Part shown: piece after piece, positions 52,489-61,202 of the stretch | Layout of the letters: each line of letters starts with the position of its first letter | Numbering within the stretch: the first letter of the stretch is position 1 | Source: Bradyrhizobium sp. JYMT SZCCT0428 | GTDB taxonomy: Bacteria; Pseudomonadota; Alphaproteobacteria; Rhizobiales; Xanthobacteraceae | Reading direction: 5' to 3' | Assembly (NCBI RefSeq): GCF_018131075.1 | Contig: NZ_JAFCLS010000014.1 | Span: forward strand, 124,001 to 188,000 | Length of the DNA stretch: 64,000 bases | Notes under the pieces: model-generated | The model's input: only the letters and a program-made list of their open reading frames with translations | Databases searched by the model: none | What the model was told of the DNA's origin: nothing | Translations under genes and position numbers: made by a program

Positions 52489-52584
52489 TCAGTGAAATCC
52501 CCAGACGATCATGGTCAGCAGCGCCGCCTGGCAGATGATCGCCACCGCCATTTTGATCGGATAGATCGTGCTGCGTTGAATCAT
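52489..52584 (-). CDS. 31-aa single-helix membrane peptide
   Basis: A very short frame from the ATG at 52584, which has GAGG six bases upstream on the minus strand. The peptide begins MIQRSTIYPIK, then one hydrophobic helix of about 20 residues (MAVAIICQAALLTMIVWGF), ending in His. It fits the pattern of small inner-membrane proteins. There is no homology claim; the case rests on the ribosome site and the amphipathic-to-hydrophobic layout. Confidence 0.5.
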   Translation of the reverse strand: MIQRSTIYPIKMAVAIICQAALLTMIVWGFH

Positions 52585-52744
52585 CTGTGACCTCGTGCGC
52601 TCGCTCGCGTGGCCGTGACGAGTCATGTCGAACGGGCCTGATTATTCCCTCGAAGCGCTGCTTTTTGAATTCCAAAGCAAGGCAGGTTCCTCGCACAACA
52701 TTCTCTGGACGTGGGCCACTGCAGAAGAAATTACAACGGGGTGA

Positions 52745-52765
52745 GGCCGGCACCGGATGCCGGCC
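52745..52765 (-). terminator. hairpin after the first SsuA-like gene
   Basis: GGCCGGCA and TGCCGGCC pair perfectly over eight bases with a five-base loop, 27 bases after the stop of the binding-protein gene at 52792. The following T content is modest, so termination strength is uncertain. Confidence 0.45.
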
Positions 52766-52791
52766 CCTGTCCGTTTCATCTGAGTGGTGCG

Positions 52792-53775
52792 TCAGTTCGA
52801 TCCGGCAGCCGCCGCGGTAAAGCTGCGATCGACGGATTTGCTGACATCGAGCGTCTTGGAAAGGATGCCGTAGCGCGTCGCGCGGTCGGAGGCTTCCTGG
52901 ACTTCCTTGACGATGCCGGTATCGATCACGATCGGGCTGGTTTTTTGCGCGGTGTAGGCGCTGAGCAGCACGTCTTCCGGCAGCTTGGTCAGCTCGGAGG
53001 TGTTCCTGGCATATTCGGGCAGGTGATCCAGCGACCATAGCCGCGCCTTGTTGAGCCGCTGCACGAGATCCTGCACGGCCGCCCGCTTGGTGGCGATGGC
53101 GGAATCGGATGCCACGATGAAGGTGATGGTCGGCGTCAGGCCGTCACCGTTGGCGACGACGCGGGCCTTGTCCTTCAGCGTCGCGTAGGACACGTAGGGC
53201 TCCCACACCGCCCATCCGTCGATCGAGCCGGCGACCAGCGCGATCTTGGCATCGACCGGTCCGAGCGGCGCAAAGGTCGCGTCGTCGACCTTGTATCCGG
53301 CTTTCTCCAGCGTCGCGTCGATCAGGAACTGGCCCCAGCCGCCGCGCGTTCCCGCCAGCCGCTTGCCTTTCAAATCCGCGGCCGTCCTGATCGGCGAATC
53401 CTGTCGAACGAGAATTGCCTGCGTGCGGGCATCGGAGCGCGTCCCGCCGATCGCCTTGATCGGCGCGCCGGTGGCATAGACGGTGAGGAAGGACAGATCG
53501 CCGGTATAGCCGACGTCGAGCGCCCCGGCGTTCAGCGCTTCGAGTATCGGCGCCGCGGCAGGAAATTCCGACCATTCGATCTTGTAGGGAAGATCCTTCG
53601 CCAATCCCGCGATTTCGAGCAGCGAACGGTTGCCGCCCTTCTGGTCGCCGACGCGGAGCGTCACGATGTCTGCCGCCATGGCCGATGCTGTCATCGCCAG
53701 CCCCAGCGCCGCGCCGAACAGGGTGGTGTTAAATTTGCGGATGCGTGAGCGCGTTGTTGATTCGAGTTTGTGCAT
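52792..53775 (-). CDS. SsuA-type sulfonate-binding protein A
   Basis: A 327-residue periplasmic binding protein started at MHKLESTTRSR, with signal cleavage near AMAADIV. The mature protein opens TLRVGDQKGG and contains IEWSEFPAAAPILEALNAGA, VGYTGDLSFLTVYA, and the DLKGKRLAGTRGGWGQFL and AWVWEPYVS-like (GWAVWEPYVSY) segments, a standard SsuA/TauA series. It most resembles protein C at 59485-60426. It diverges from the transporter operon across a 487-base gap, so it likely supplies that permease. Ligand: an alkanesulfonate or sulfate ester, by family. Confidence 0.92.
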   Translation of the reverse strand: MHKLESTTRSRIRKFNTTLFGAALGLAMTASAMAADIVTLRVGDQKGGNRSLLEIAGLAKDLPYKIEWSEFPAAAPILEALNAGALDVGYTGDLSFLTVYATGAPIKAIGGTRSDARTQAILVRQDSPIRTAADLKGKRLAGTRGGWGQFLIDATLEKAGYKVDDATFAPLGPVDAKIALVAGSIDGWAVWEPYVSYATLKDKARVVANGDGLTPTITFIVASDSAIATKRAAVQDLVQRLNKARLWSLDHLPEYARNTSELTKLPEDVLLSAYTAQKTSPIVIDTGIVKEVQEASDRATRYGILSKTLDVSKSVDRSFTAAAAGSN

Positions 53776-54262
53776 GCCTTTGTTCTTTCCGGTGTGATCC
53801 GCCGCATTGCGTGAGGCAATCGGCGATGCAGCAAGCGTACGGGCGACGGCTCCGCAGTCAATGAAATGGCTGACTGAATATTTTGATGCGTCGGCAACGA
53901 TCGCCTCGCTACTCGCGCGCGAATAAAAATTGTCTGCTGTGCGGCTTGAATTCGTTCGAAACCGGAAGAATTGAATCGATGCGGGTCGCTGCATATTTTG
54001 CGAGCGCGCGAAAACCGTTTCATCGCACGACGATGTCAGCGTGGAGATAATCTCTCCGTTCGCTTTCACATTCAAAATTCCATTTCATTGACGATGGCGT
54101 TGCTGCCGCGCATCATTTGAACGTCAGATCAAAGGAGGCGAGATCGGAGTCTCGCCGGGATTGAACCGAATAACCGATCGCCAGTGTGGAACATAACGGG
54201 CCGCAGCATCCACGTGCTGCGCCGACGGCGGAGCCATGCCGTTTTGAGAGCAGGAGTGCAGG
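53776..54262. other. 487-base divergent control region
   Basis: No gene is seen. The region separates binding protein A from the transporter operon and is AT-richer than its surroundings between about 53870 and 54080. Three small dyads occur: GGAGA/TCTCC (54042-54056), GGCGAGA/TCTCGCC (54137-54156) and GCAGCA/TGCTGC (54203-54220). One or more may be operator sites for a sulfur regulator. Confidence 0.45.
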
Positions 54263-55363
54263 ATGTCACGAGATGAAAAAAATGGCGCAACGCGGCTGGA
54301 TCGCCGAACGTTGCTGCGCGGCGGAGCTGCCGCGGCGCTCGCCGCACCGTTGGGCGTGTTCGGCGCGCAAGCCTTTCCGTTCCGCCCGGCCACACCCGGC
54401 ATCGATCTCTCGGAGTTTCCGATTTGCAGGACCGCCTCCAACGCGCCGGCGCTATCAGGAGCGCCGCGAAAGTTGAAATTGTCCTGGAATGCCGGCGCGG
54501 TCTGCCTCGTGCCGGTTCCAGTGGCGATCGACCAAGGCATCTTCAAGAAGCACAATCTCGACGTCGAACTGATCAATTACAGCGGCTCGACCGATCAGTT
54601 GCTGGAGGCGATCGCGACCGGCAAGAGCGACGCGGGGCTCGGCATGGCGTTGCGCTGGCTGAAGCCGCTGGAGCAGGGGTTTGACGTCAAGATCGCGGCC
54701 GGAACCCATGGCGGCTGCATGCGCGTGCTGTCGCGCGTCAATTCCGGTGTCGACAAGCTGACCGACCTCAAGGGCAAGATCGTCGCGGTCGGCGATCTCG
54801 GCGGGCCGGACAAGAATTTCTTCTCGATCCAGCTTGCCAAGCAGGGCATCGATCCCAACAAGGACGTCGACTGGCGCGCCTATCCCGGCAATCTGCTACA
54901 GCTCGCCGTCGAGAAGGGCGAAGTTCAGGCGTTCCTCGCCTCCGATCCGATTGCCCATATCTGGCTGAAGGACTCTGCCTACAAGGAGGTCGCGTCCAAC
55001 CTCGATGGTGAATACAAGGACAAGACCTGCTGCATCCTCGGTTTGCGCGGCAGCCTGGTTCGCGAAGAGCCGCAGGTCGCGCGCGCCATCACGCAGGCGT
55101 TGCTCGATGCCGCGATGTTCACTGCGCAAAACCCCGATGTCGCCGCGGCTTCGTTCCAGCCTTACGCCCCCAAGACGGCGAGCCTGCAGGATCTGCAGGC
55201 GATGGTCCGCTACCACACCCACCATCACCATCCCGTCGGCGAAGTGTTGAAGCGGGAACTGAAGGCTTATGCGGACGACCTGAAGAGCGTTTCGGTCTTC
55301 AAGGCCAGCACCGATACGGCGAAATTTGCGGAGCGGATCTATGTCGACGTATTCGGCGTCTAA
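54263..55363 (+). CDS. ABC sulfonate/nitrate-type binding protein B with Tat signal
   Basis: A 366-residue binding protein of the SsuA/NrtA/TauA group. The N terminus LDRRTLLRGGAAAALAAPLG is a twin-arginine signal, so it is probably exported folded. The mature part has SWNAGAVCLVPVPVAIDQGI, INYSGSTDQLLEAIATGKSD and AVGDLGGPDKNFFSIQLAKQ. Near the C terminus YHTHHHHP (317-324) places five histidines together, unusual for this family. The next gene, the permease, overlaps its 3' end by 23 bases. It is the first gene of the transporter operon. Confidence 0.9.
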   Translation: MSRDEKNGATRLDRRTLLRGGAAAALAAPLGVFGAQAFPFRPATPGIDLSEFPICRTASNAPALSGAPRKLKLSWNAGAVCLVPVPVAIDQGIFKKHNLDVELINYSGSTDQLLEAIATGKSDAGLGMALRWLKPLEQGFDVKIAAGTHGGCMRVLSRVNSGVDKLTDLKGKIVAVGDLGGPDKNFFSIQLAKQGIDPNKDVDWRAYPGNLLQLAVEKGEVQAFLASDPIAHIWLKDSAYKEVASNLDGEYKDKTCCILGLRGSLVREEPQVARAITQALLDAAMFTAQNPDVAAASFQPYAPKTASLQDLQAMVRYHTHHHHPVGEVLKRELKAYADDLKSVSVFKASTDTAKFAERIYVDVFGV

Positions 55364-56381
55364 AACGGTCGCTCTCGCGCAATCGGCGGAGGAAGGCGCA
55401 GCACTTTCAGGGCGGCCGCTCTCGCTGGCGGTCTCCTTTCCGGCAGGCGGGACCGGGGTGTTCGCAAGCCTGGCGTGGGTCGGGTTTGGCATCTCGTGCC
55501 TGTGGTGGCCGGATATCGGCGACTGGACGCGCACCCATCAGCTCGCCGCCGCTGCCTTCGTTATCGCCGGCGCCATTTTCCTGGCGACGGTGGCGGGCAG
55601 CCGGCTCGGGCGGTTCAATGCCGGCCTGCAGCGGCGTGCGCCGTGGCTGCTGGTATCGGCGCTGTTCCTGACGCTGTGGGAAGCGGCGACCGCAAAGTTC
55701 GGATGGCTGCCGCTGCCGTTCTTCCCGCCGCCGCAGTCGATTATCGAGGTCTACACCGATGATCTGCCCAAATTGCTCGACAGCATCATCGCGTCTGTAA
55801 AGCTTCAGCTCGGCGGATATGTCATCGGCGCCACCGTCGGCTTTCTGACCGGCGTGTCGATCGGCTGGTCGCGCAGCGTCGGCTACTGGGTGCATCCGGT
55901 GCTGCGCTTCATCGGTCCGCTGCCGGCGACGGCATGGTTGCCGATTGCGTTCTTTACCTTCCCGTCGAGCTGGAGCGCCTCGACGTTCCTGATCGCGCTG
56001 GCAACCGGATTTCCGGTCACGGTGCTGACCTGGTCCGGCGTCGCCAGCGTCAGCAATTCCTATTACGACGTGGCGCGGACGCTCGGTGCGAAACCGTCGT
56101 TCCTGGTGCTGAAGGTCGCGATTCCCGCCGCCTTGCCGCATGTATTCGTCGGCCTGTTCATGGGCCTCGGCTCGTCGTTTGCCGTGCTGGTCGTCGCCGA
56201 AATGATCGGCGTGAAGGCTGGGCTCGGCTGGTATCTGCAATGGGCGCAGGGCTGGGCGGCGTATGCCAACATGTATGCCGCGTTGATTGTGATGTCGCTG
56301 CTGTGCTCGGGCGCGATCACGCTGCTGTTCCGGACGCGCGACCGTTTGCTGATCTGGCAGAAGGGAGTCGTCAAATGGTAG
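55341..56381 (+). CDS. ABC transporter permease (SsuC/TauC type)
   Basis: A 346-residue permease started at MSTYSASKTVA, within the preceding gene, with GGAG seven bases upstream. It has extra N-terminal membrane segments (residues about 30-100) before the usual SsuC core. The core carries LPLPFFPPPQSIIEVY and the EAA-like loop YDVARTLGAKPSFLVLKVAI. It forms the channel for the surrounding binding proteins and overlaps the ATPase gene by seven bases. Confidence 0.92.
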   Translation: MSTYSASKTVALAQSAEEGAALSGRPLSLAVSFPAGGTGVFASLAWVGFGISCLWWPDIGDWTRTHQLAAAAFVIAGAIFLATVAGSRLGRFNAGLQRRAPWLLVSALFLTLWEAATAKFGWLPLPFFPPPQSIIEVYTDDLPKLLDSIIASVKLQLGGYVIGATVGFLTGVSIGWSRSVGYWVHPVLRFIGPLPATAWLPIAFFTFPSSWSASTFLIALATGFPVTVLTWSGVASVSNSYYDVARTLGAKPSFLVLKVAIPAALPHVFVGLFMGLGSSFAVLVVAEMIGVKAGLGWYLQWAQGWAAYANMYAALIVMSLLCSGAITLLFRTRDRLLIWQKGVVKW

Positions 56382-57172
56382 CGCATGCTTTGGCCGAAGC
56401 GGTCACTTATCCCGCCGTCGGTGCCTCGCTCGATGTCGAACGCATCAGCCACGCCTTTGACATCGACGGCAGCGTCTTGCCGGTGCTCGACGACGTCAAT
56501 TTCAGCGTCAAGCCCGGCGAGTTTATCGCGCTGCTCGGCCCATCCGGCTGCGGCAAGTCAACCTTGCTGCGGCTGGTCGCGGGGCTTGAGGCGCCGCGCT
56601 CCGGCGTGCTGCGCGAGGACGGCGATCCCGTCACCGGACCATTTCCGTCCCGCGTGGTGGTGTTTCAGGATCCGACGCTGTTTCCGTGGCGAACGGTGTG
56701 GAACAACGTCGCGCTCGGGCTCGAGGCGCAGGGCATCCTTAAGAGCCAGCGGCAGCGTGTCGACGCCGCGCTTGACCTCGTCGGGCTGTCGCAATTTCGC
56801 AATGCCTATCCGCATCAATTGTCTGGTGGCATGGCGCAGCGTGTCGCGCTGGCGCGGGCGCTGGTGAACGATCCAAAGATCCTCATCCTCGATGAGCCGC
56901 TCGGCAAGCTGGATTCGCTCACGCGGATCACGATGCAGGCTGAAATCGTGGCGCTATGGCAGCGCAAGGGATTTACCACGCTGCTGGTGACCCATGACGT
57001 CGAGGAAGCCTTGTTCCTCGCCAACCGCGTCATCGTGTTCAGCGATCGTCCCGCGCGCATCAAGGCCGACATCGCGGTCGATCGGCCGTATCCGCGGCAC
57101 CGCGGTGATCCCAGGCTGGCGGAGCTTCGCCGTAACATCCTTGGCCTGCTCGGATTGGACGCCACATGGTGA
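56375..57172 (+). CDS. ABC transporter ATP-binding protein (SsuB/TauB type)
   Basis: A 265-residue ATPase started at MVAHALAEAV, overlapping the permease stop. Walker A GPSGCGKST at 55-63, Q-loop VFQDPTLFPWRTV, signature LSGGMAQRVALARAL and Walker B ILILDEPLGKLD are intact. It energises the only complete permease in the sulfur region. It overlaps the next gene by seven bases (ATGGTGA reading), giving a tightly coupled operon. Confidence 0.94.
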   Translation: MVAHALAEAVTYPAVGASLDVERISHAFDIDGSVLPVLDDVNFSVKPGEFIALLGPSGCGKSTLLRLVAGLEAPRSGVLREDGDPVTGPFPSRVVVFQDPTLFPWRTVWNNVALGLEAQGILKSQRQRVDAALDLVGLSQFRNAYPHQLSGGMAQRVALARALVNDPKILILDEPLGKLDSLTRITMQAEIVALWQRKGFTTLLVTHDVEEALFLANRVIVFSDRPARIKADIAVDRPYPRHRGDPRLAELRRNILGLLGLDATW

Positions 57173-58350
57173 GCGCGATCAACAGTTCGATACGCAAAGA
57201 GCCTCCGAAGGACGCCGCGCCCGTGCCGTACGATTGCGCGCGGGCACTTGCTTCCGAATTCGCGGCCCGGGCGGCGCAGCACGATCGCGACGCCAGTTTT
57301 CCGCATGAGAATTTCAAGGAGCTTGCCGAGGCGGGATTGTTGGCGCTGACCGTGCCGACCGCGCTGGGCGGCCACGGCGCGGGTGCGCTCGATACGTCGC
57401 GCATCCTCGGCATCTTCGGCAAGGCCGATCCATCGACGGCGCTGGTGTTGTCGATGCACTACATCCAGCATCTGGTGATGGCGCGCAGCACGCGCTGGCC
57501 GGGGCGTTTGTCGCGCAAACTGGCGCGGGAAGCGGTCGATGGCGTGGCGCTGATCAATGCGCTGCGGGTCGAGCCCGATCTGGGCTCGCCTGCGCGCGGC
57601 GGGCTGCCGGCGACAACCGCGCGAAAGACCGAGACGGGCTGGCGGCTCTCTGGCCGCAAGGTCTATTCGACCGGCGCGCCGATCCTGAAATGGTATGCGG
57701 TGTGGGCGAAGACTGATGAGTCGGAAACGCGCGTCGGCCTGTTCCTGGTGCCTGCGGGATTGCCGGGCACGCGAATCGTCGAAACCTGGGACCATCTCGG
57801 CCTGCGTGCCAGCGGCAGCCATGACGTCGTATTCGAGGACGTCGTGTTCCCGCTCGACCATGAGATCGACGTCCGCGCGCCCGAGGATTGGCGGGTGCCG
57901 GATTTCACCCAGTCCGTGGTGCATGCGATCTTCGTCGCCGCGATCTATGACGGCGTCGCCCGTGCCGCGCGCGACTGGCTGGTCGAATTCCTGAAGAACC
58001 GGAAGCCATCCAATCTCAGCGCATCGCTGGCGACGCTGCCGAGAGTGCAGGAGATCGTCGGCGGCATCGAGGCGCGGCTTGCCGTTAATGCGCGCCTGAT
58101 CGACAGCTTTGCGGGCGATTTCGACGATGGCGTGCAGCTCTGCGCCTCCGAATCCAGCATCGTCAAGCTCACGGTCACGAACAATGCGGTCGCGGTTCTC
58201 GAGGACGCGCTGTCGCTGACCAGCAATCATGGTCTCACCCGCGCCAATCCGCTGGAGCGGCATTATCGCGATGTGCTGTGCGGGCGGGTTCACACCCCGC
58301 AGGACGACGCCACCCGCGTCAACGCAGGACGCCTCGTGCTTGGCGTCTGA
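57166..58350 (+). CDS. acyl-CoA dehydrogenase-fold flavoprotein (SfnB/DszC-like)
   Basis: A 394-residue flavoprotein of the acyl-CoA dehydrogenase fold: FPHENFKELAEAGLLALTVP, GGHGAGALDTSRIL, the STGAPILKWYAVWAKT middle strand and LGLRASGSHDVVFEDV. The usual catalytic Glu region of true acyl-CoA dehydrogenases is not evident, and the sequence fits the flavin-dependent monooxygenase branch that includes DszC and SfnB, active on organosulfur compounds. It overlaps the ATPase gene and is followed by an SsuD-like monooxygenase, which supports a desulfurisation role. Reduced flavin must come from elsewhere. Confidence 0.87.
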   Translation: MVSAINSSIRKEPPKDAAPVPYDCARALASEFAARAAQHDRDASFPHENFKELAEAGLLALTVPTALGGHGAGALDTSRILGIFGKADPSTALVLSMHYIQHLVMARSTRWPGRLSRKLAREAVDGVALINALRVEPDLGSPARGGLPATTARKTETGWRLSGRKVYSTGAPILKWYAVWAKTDESETRVGLFLVPAGLPGTRIVETWDHLGLRASGSHDVVFEDVVFPLDHEIDVRAPEDWRVPDFTQSVVHAIFVAAIYDGVARAARDWLVEFLKNRKPSNLSASLATLPRVQEIVGGIEARLAVNARLIDSFAGDFDDGVQLCASESSIVKLTVTNNAVAVLEDALSLTSNHGLTRANPLERHYRDVLCGRVHTPQDDATRVNAGRLVLGV

Positions 58351-58387
58351 ATATCAACAATCCAATCCCAAACTCTGGAGCAAGCTC

Positions 58388-59488
58388 ATGTCAGTGGAAT
58401 TCATCGGATACATCGGCAGCAATTATTCGTCCGAAACCGTGGTGCGGAACGGCCCGATTCTCGACCGGAACTATGTCGAGACCGTAGCCAAGGCGCATGA
58501 GAACGCAGGCTTCGATCGCGCGCTGCTGGCGTTTCACTCGACCACGCCGGATGGTTTGCAGATCGGCCAGCACGTGCTCGGCGTGACCGACAAGCTCAAT
58601 GTCCTGATCGCGCAGCGGCCCGGCTTCACCGCGCCGACGCTGCTCGCCCGCCAGCTTGCGACCGTCGATCAACTCTCCGGCGGCCGCGTCGCCTTGCATG
58701 TCATCACCGGCGGCAACGCCACCGAGCTGCGGCAGGATGGCAATGTCATCGATGACAAGGACGAACGCTACGCCCGCACCAGCGAATTCCTGGATGTGGT
58801 TCGCGCCGAATGGAGCAGCGAAAAGCCGTTCACCTATGAGGGGAAGTATTATCAGGTGCACAACGGCTTCTCGCAGCTTAAGCCGTATCGCAGTGAGGGC
58901 ATTCCGATCTTCGTCGGCGGCGGATCGGACGCGGCAATCGAGGTCGCGGGCAAGCACGCGGATACGTTTGCGCTGTGGGGCGAATCCTATGCGCAGGTGC
59001 GCGATGTTACGTCGCGGGTTCGCGCCGCGGCTGCGAAACATGGCCGGCCGACGCCGCGCTTCAGCCTCTCGGTTCGCCCGATCCTCGCCGATACCGAGGA
59101 GAAGGCCTGGGCCAAGGCCGATGAAATCCTGGCGCGCGCTACCGCGCTGCAGGACAAGACCGGCTATCGCAAACCGGCGGACGGCCATGCCACCGCCGGC
59201 GCGAAGCGGCTGCTGGCGCTGGCCGATCAGGGGACAAGGATCGACAAGCGGCTGTGGACCGAAATCGCAAAGCTCACCGGCGCCAACAGCAACACGACGG
59301 CGCTGGTCGGCACGCCCGAACAGGTCGCCGAAGTGTTCGGCGATTATTACGATCTCGGCATCAGCCACTTCCTGATTCGCGGATTCGATCCGCTGATCGA
59401 TGCCATCGACTACGGCCGCGAACTGATTCCGCTGACGCGCCAACTGATCGCCGGACGCAGTGCTGCCCGGGGAGTGGCCGCGGAATGA
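58388..59488 (+). CDS. alkanesulfonate monooxygenase-like protein (SsuD family)
   Basis: A 366-residue LLM flavin monooxygenase started at MSVEFIGYIGSNYSSE. SsuD-like marks are the FDRALLAFHSTTPDGLQIGQ segment, LIAQRPGFTAPTLLARQLAT and GRVALHVITGGNATELRQDG. The family cleaves a C-S bond of alkanesulfonates to aldehyde and sulfite with reduced FMN and oxygen. The exact sulfonate is unknown and the sequence may also fit dimethylsulfone-type relatives. Its stop overlaps the next start as ATGA. Confidence 0.9.
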   Translation: MSVEFIGYIGSNYSSETVVRNGPILDRNYVETVAKAHENAGFDRALLAFHSTTPDGLQIGQHVLGVTDKLNVLIAQRPGFTAPTLLARQLATVDQLSGGRVALHVITGGNATELRQDGNVIDDKDERYARTSEFLDVVRAEWSSEKPFTYEGKYYQVHNGFSQLKPYRSEGIPIFVGGGSDAAIEVAGKHADTFALWGESYAQVRDVTSRVRAAAAKHGRPTPRFSLSVRPILADTEEKAWAKADEILARATALQDKTGYRKPADGHATAGAKRLLALADQGTRIDKRLWTEIAKLTGANSNTTALVGTPEQVAEVFGDYYDLGISHFLIRGFDPLIDAIDYGRELIPLTRQLIAGRSAARGVAAE

Positions 59489-60426
59489 TGCGCGCTGTTC
59501 TCGTTGCGGGCCTGTTGCTGGGTGCGATTGCCTCGGCGGATGCCCAGACCACATTGCGGGTCGGCGATCAAAAGGGCAATTCGCAGGCCGTGATGGAGGC
59601 GGCCGGCGTGCTCAAGGATGTTCCGTACAAGATCGAGTGGAAGGAATTCGCGGCCGCGGCGCCGCTATTGGAAGCGCTGAGTGCGGGCGCGATTGAAACC
59701 GGCCTGGTCGGCGACGCGCCGTTCACCTTCGCCGCGGCGGCCAATGTTCCCGTGAAAGCCATCGCCGCGATCCGGCAAACTCGGGAAGGGCTGGCGGTAC
59801 TCGTTCCGAACAACTCGCCAGTCCGCGACTTCGAGAGCCTGAAAGGCAAGAAGATTGCGACCGGCCGCGGCTCGATCGGTCATCAACTGATTCTTGCAGC
59901 CCTCGAATCGAAGGGCTGGTCGACCAGCGACGTCCAGATCGTGTTCCTCGCGCCGTCGGACGCCAAGGTCGCGTACACGCAGGGCTCCGTCGATGCCTGG
60001 TCGACTTGGGAGCCTTATGTCAGCCAGGAAGAAGTGCTGTTCCAGTCACGGCGCGTGATCACGGCGGAGGGTCTGACGCCTGGACTGGGATTCCAGGTCG
60101 CGACGCCGAACGCGATCCGTGACAAGCGGCCGGAACTGGAAGATTTTGTCAGACGGCTGACGGCGGCGCGGGCGTGGTCGCAGACCAACGTCGGGGCCTA
60201 TGCCGAGACGTGGGGCAGGCTGATGAACATTCCGCCCGCTGTGCCGTTGAATTGGCTGAGCCGGGCCAAAATCCGCGTCGCCCCGATCGATGACGGTGTG
60301 GTGGCTGACGAACAGCAAACCATCGATCTCTATTTTCGCTCGGGCCTGATCAAGCAGAAGCTCAATGCCGCCGATATCGTCGACCGCTCGTTTTCCGGAG
60401 CGATCGGCAAGGGCGCGGGTCTTTAA
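59485..60426 (+). CDS. SsuA-type sulfonate-binding protein C
   Basis: A 313-residue binding protein; its start overlaps the monooxygenase stop as ATGATG, so it is translated from the same transcript. Signal cleavage is near SADAQTT. The mature protein opens TLRVGDQKGNSQAVMEAAGV and is close to protein A along its length (IEWKEFAAAAPLLEALSAGA, TWEPYVSQEE). Having a second binding protein at the operon's 3' end suggests either a different ligand or extra capacity for the same permease. Confidence 0.92.
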   Translation: MMRAVLVAGLLLGAIASADAQTTLRVGDQKGNSQAVMEAAGVLKDVPYKIEWKEFAAAAPLLEALSAGAIETGLVGDAPFTFAAAANVPVKAIAAIRQTREGLAVLVPNNSPVRDFESLKGKKIATGRGSIGHQLILAALESKGWSTSDVQIVFLAPSDAKVAYTQGSVDAWSTWEPYVSQEEVLFQSRRVITAEGLTPGLGFQVATPNAIRDKRPELEDFVRRLTAARAWSQTNVGAYAETWGRLMNIPPAVPLNWLSRAKIRVAPIDDGVVADEQQTIDLYFRSGLIKQKLNAADIVDRSFSGAIGKGAGL

Positions 60427-60557
60427 ACTGGCGAACGCGGTCCGCGCAGCAAGTCTTTCTCCGGCAGCCGCTAATTTCGAAACGGTACCAGGCTTGTGTG
60501 GAATTATTTTCTGAATAGCATTGTTGAGAGCAATGCATTTGGAAGAAAGTTTTACAC

Positions 60558-61067
60558 ATGAGCGACGTCGTCACCGCTTCCTCGGAAGTTCCCCGCCGCA
60601 TCGATGCGATTGACCGCAAGATCCTGCGGGTGCTTCAGGAAGACGCATCGCTGTCCGTGGCCGAGATCGGGGAGCGCGTCGGGCTTTCCTCCACGCCGTG
60701 CTGGAAGCGCGTCCAGCGCATGGAGAACGAGGGCATCATCACCGGCAAGGTCGCACTGGTCGACCAGAACAAGATCGGCCTCGGGTTGTCGGTGTTTGTC
60801 TCGGTAGAGAGCGACGATCATTCCGATGCGTGGCTGAAGAAATTCGCCGCCGCCGTCAGCGCCATGCCCGAGGTCATCGAATTCTATCGCATGGCCGGCG
60901 ACGTGGACTATGTGCTGCGCGTGGTCGTCGCCGACATGCGGAGCTATGATCTTTTCTACAAGAAGCTGATCGGCGCGGTCGCGCTGAAGAATGTGACCTC
61001 GCGGTTCGCGATGGAAAAGATCAAGTCGGTCACCGCATTGCCGGTTCCGGCGTTCGAGGCGGCATAG
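60558..61067 (+). CDS. Lrp/AsnC family transcriptional regulator
   Basis: A 169-residue regulator: N-terminal winged HTH (IDAIDRKILRVLQEDASLSV, AEIGERVGLSSTPCWKRVQR) and a C-terminal RAM ligand domain (DVDYVLRVVVADMRSYDLFY). It lies between binding proteins C and D in the sulfur region and may control them, perhaps in response to a sulfur amino acid; this is inference. It starts 131 bases after protein C ends, so it probably has its own promoter. Confidence 0.93.
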   Translation: MSDVVTASSEVPRRIDAIDRKILRVLQEDASLSVAEIGERVGLSSTPCWKRVQRMENEGIITGKVALVDQNKIGLGLSVFVSVESDDHSDAWLKKFAAAVSAMPEVIEFYRMAGDVDYVLRVVVADMRSYDLFYKKLIGAVALKNVTSRFAMEKIKSVTALPVPAFEAA

Positions 61068-61104
61068 AAGCCGCCTCGCTACGTACATCCGCCGCACCCC
61101 TTTT

Positions 61105-61193
61105 CGTCATGGCCGGGCTTGTCCCGGCCATCCACGTCTTATTGCTCAATGGAAGCCAAGACGTGGATGCCCGGCACAAGGCCGGGCATGACG
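61105..61193. repeat. palindromic repeat, CGTCATGGCCGG family, copy 3
   Basis: CGTCATGGCCGGGCTTGTCC and CCACGTCTTA on the left; AAGACGTGG and ACAAGGCCGGGCATGACG on the right. Almost identical in both arms to copy 2 at 44753-44841. It lies at the convergent junction of the AsnC gene and protein D. Confidence 0.88.
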
Positions 61194-61202
61194 ATGTTCC
61201 GA

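Noticed and set aside
52585..52744. Further short plus-strand gene before the first SsuA-like gene
   Set aside because: Open frames exist but have no ribosome site and end within the antisense of the binding-protein gene.
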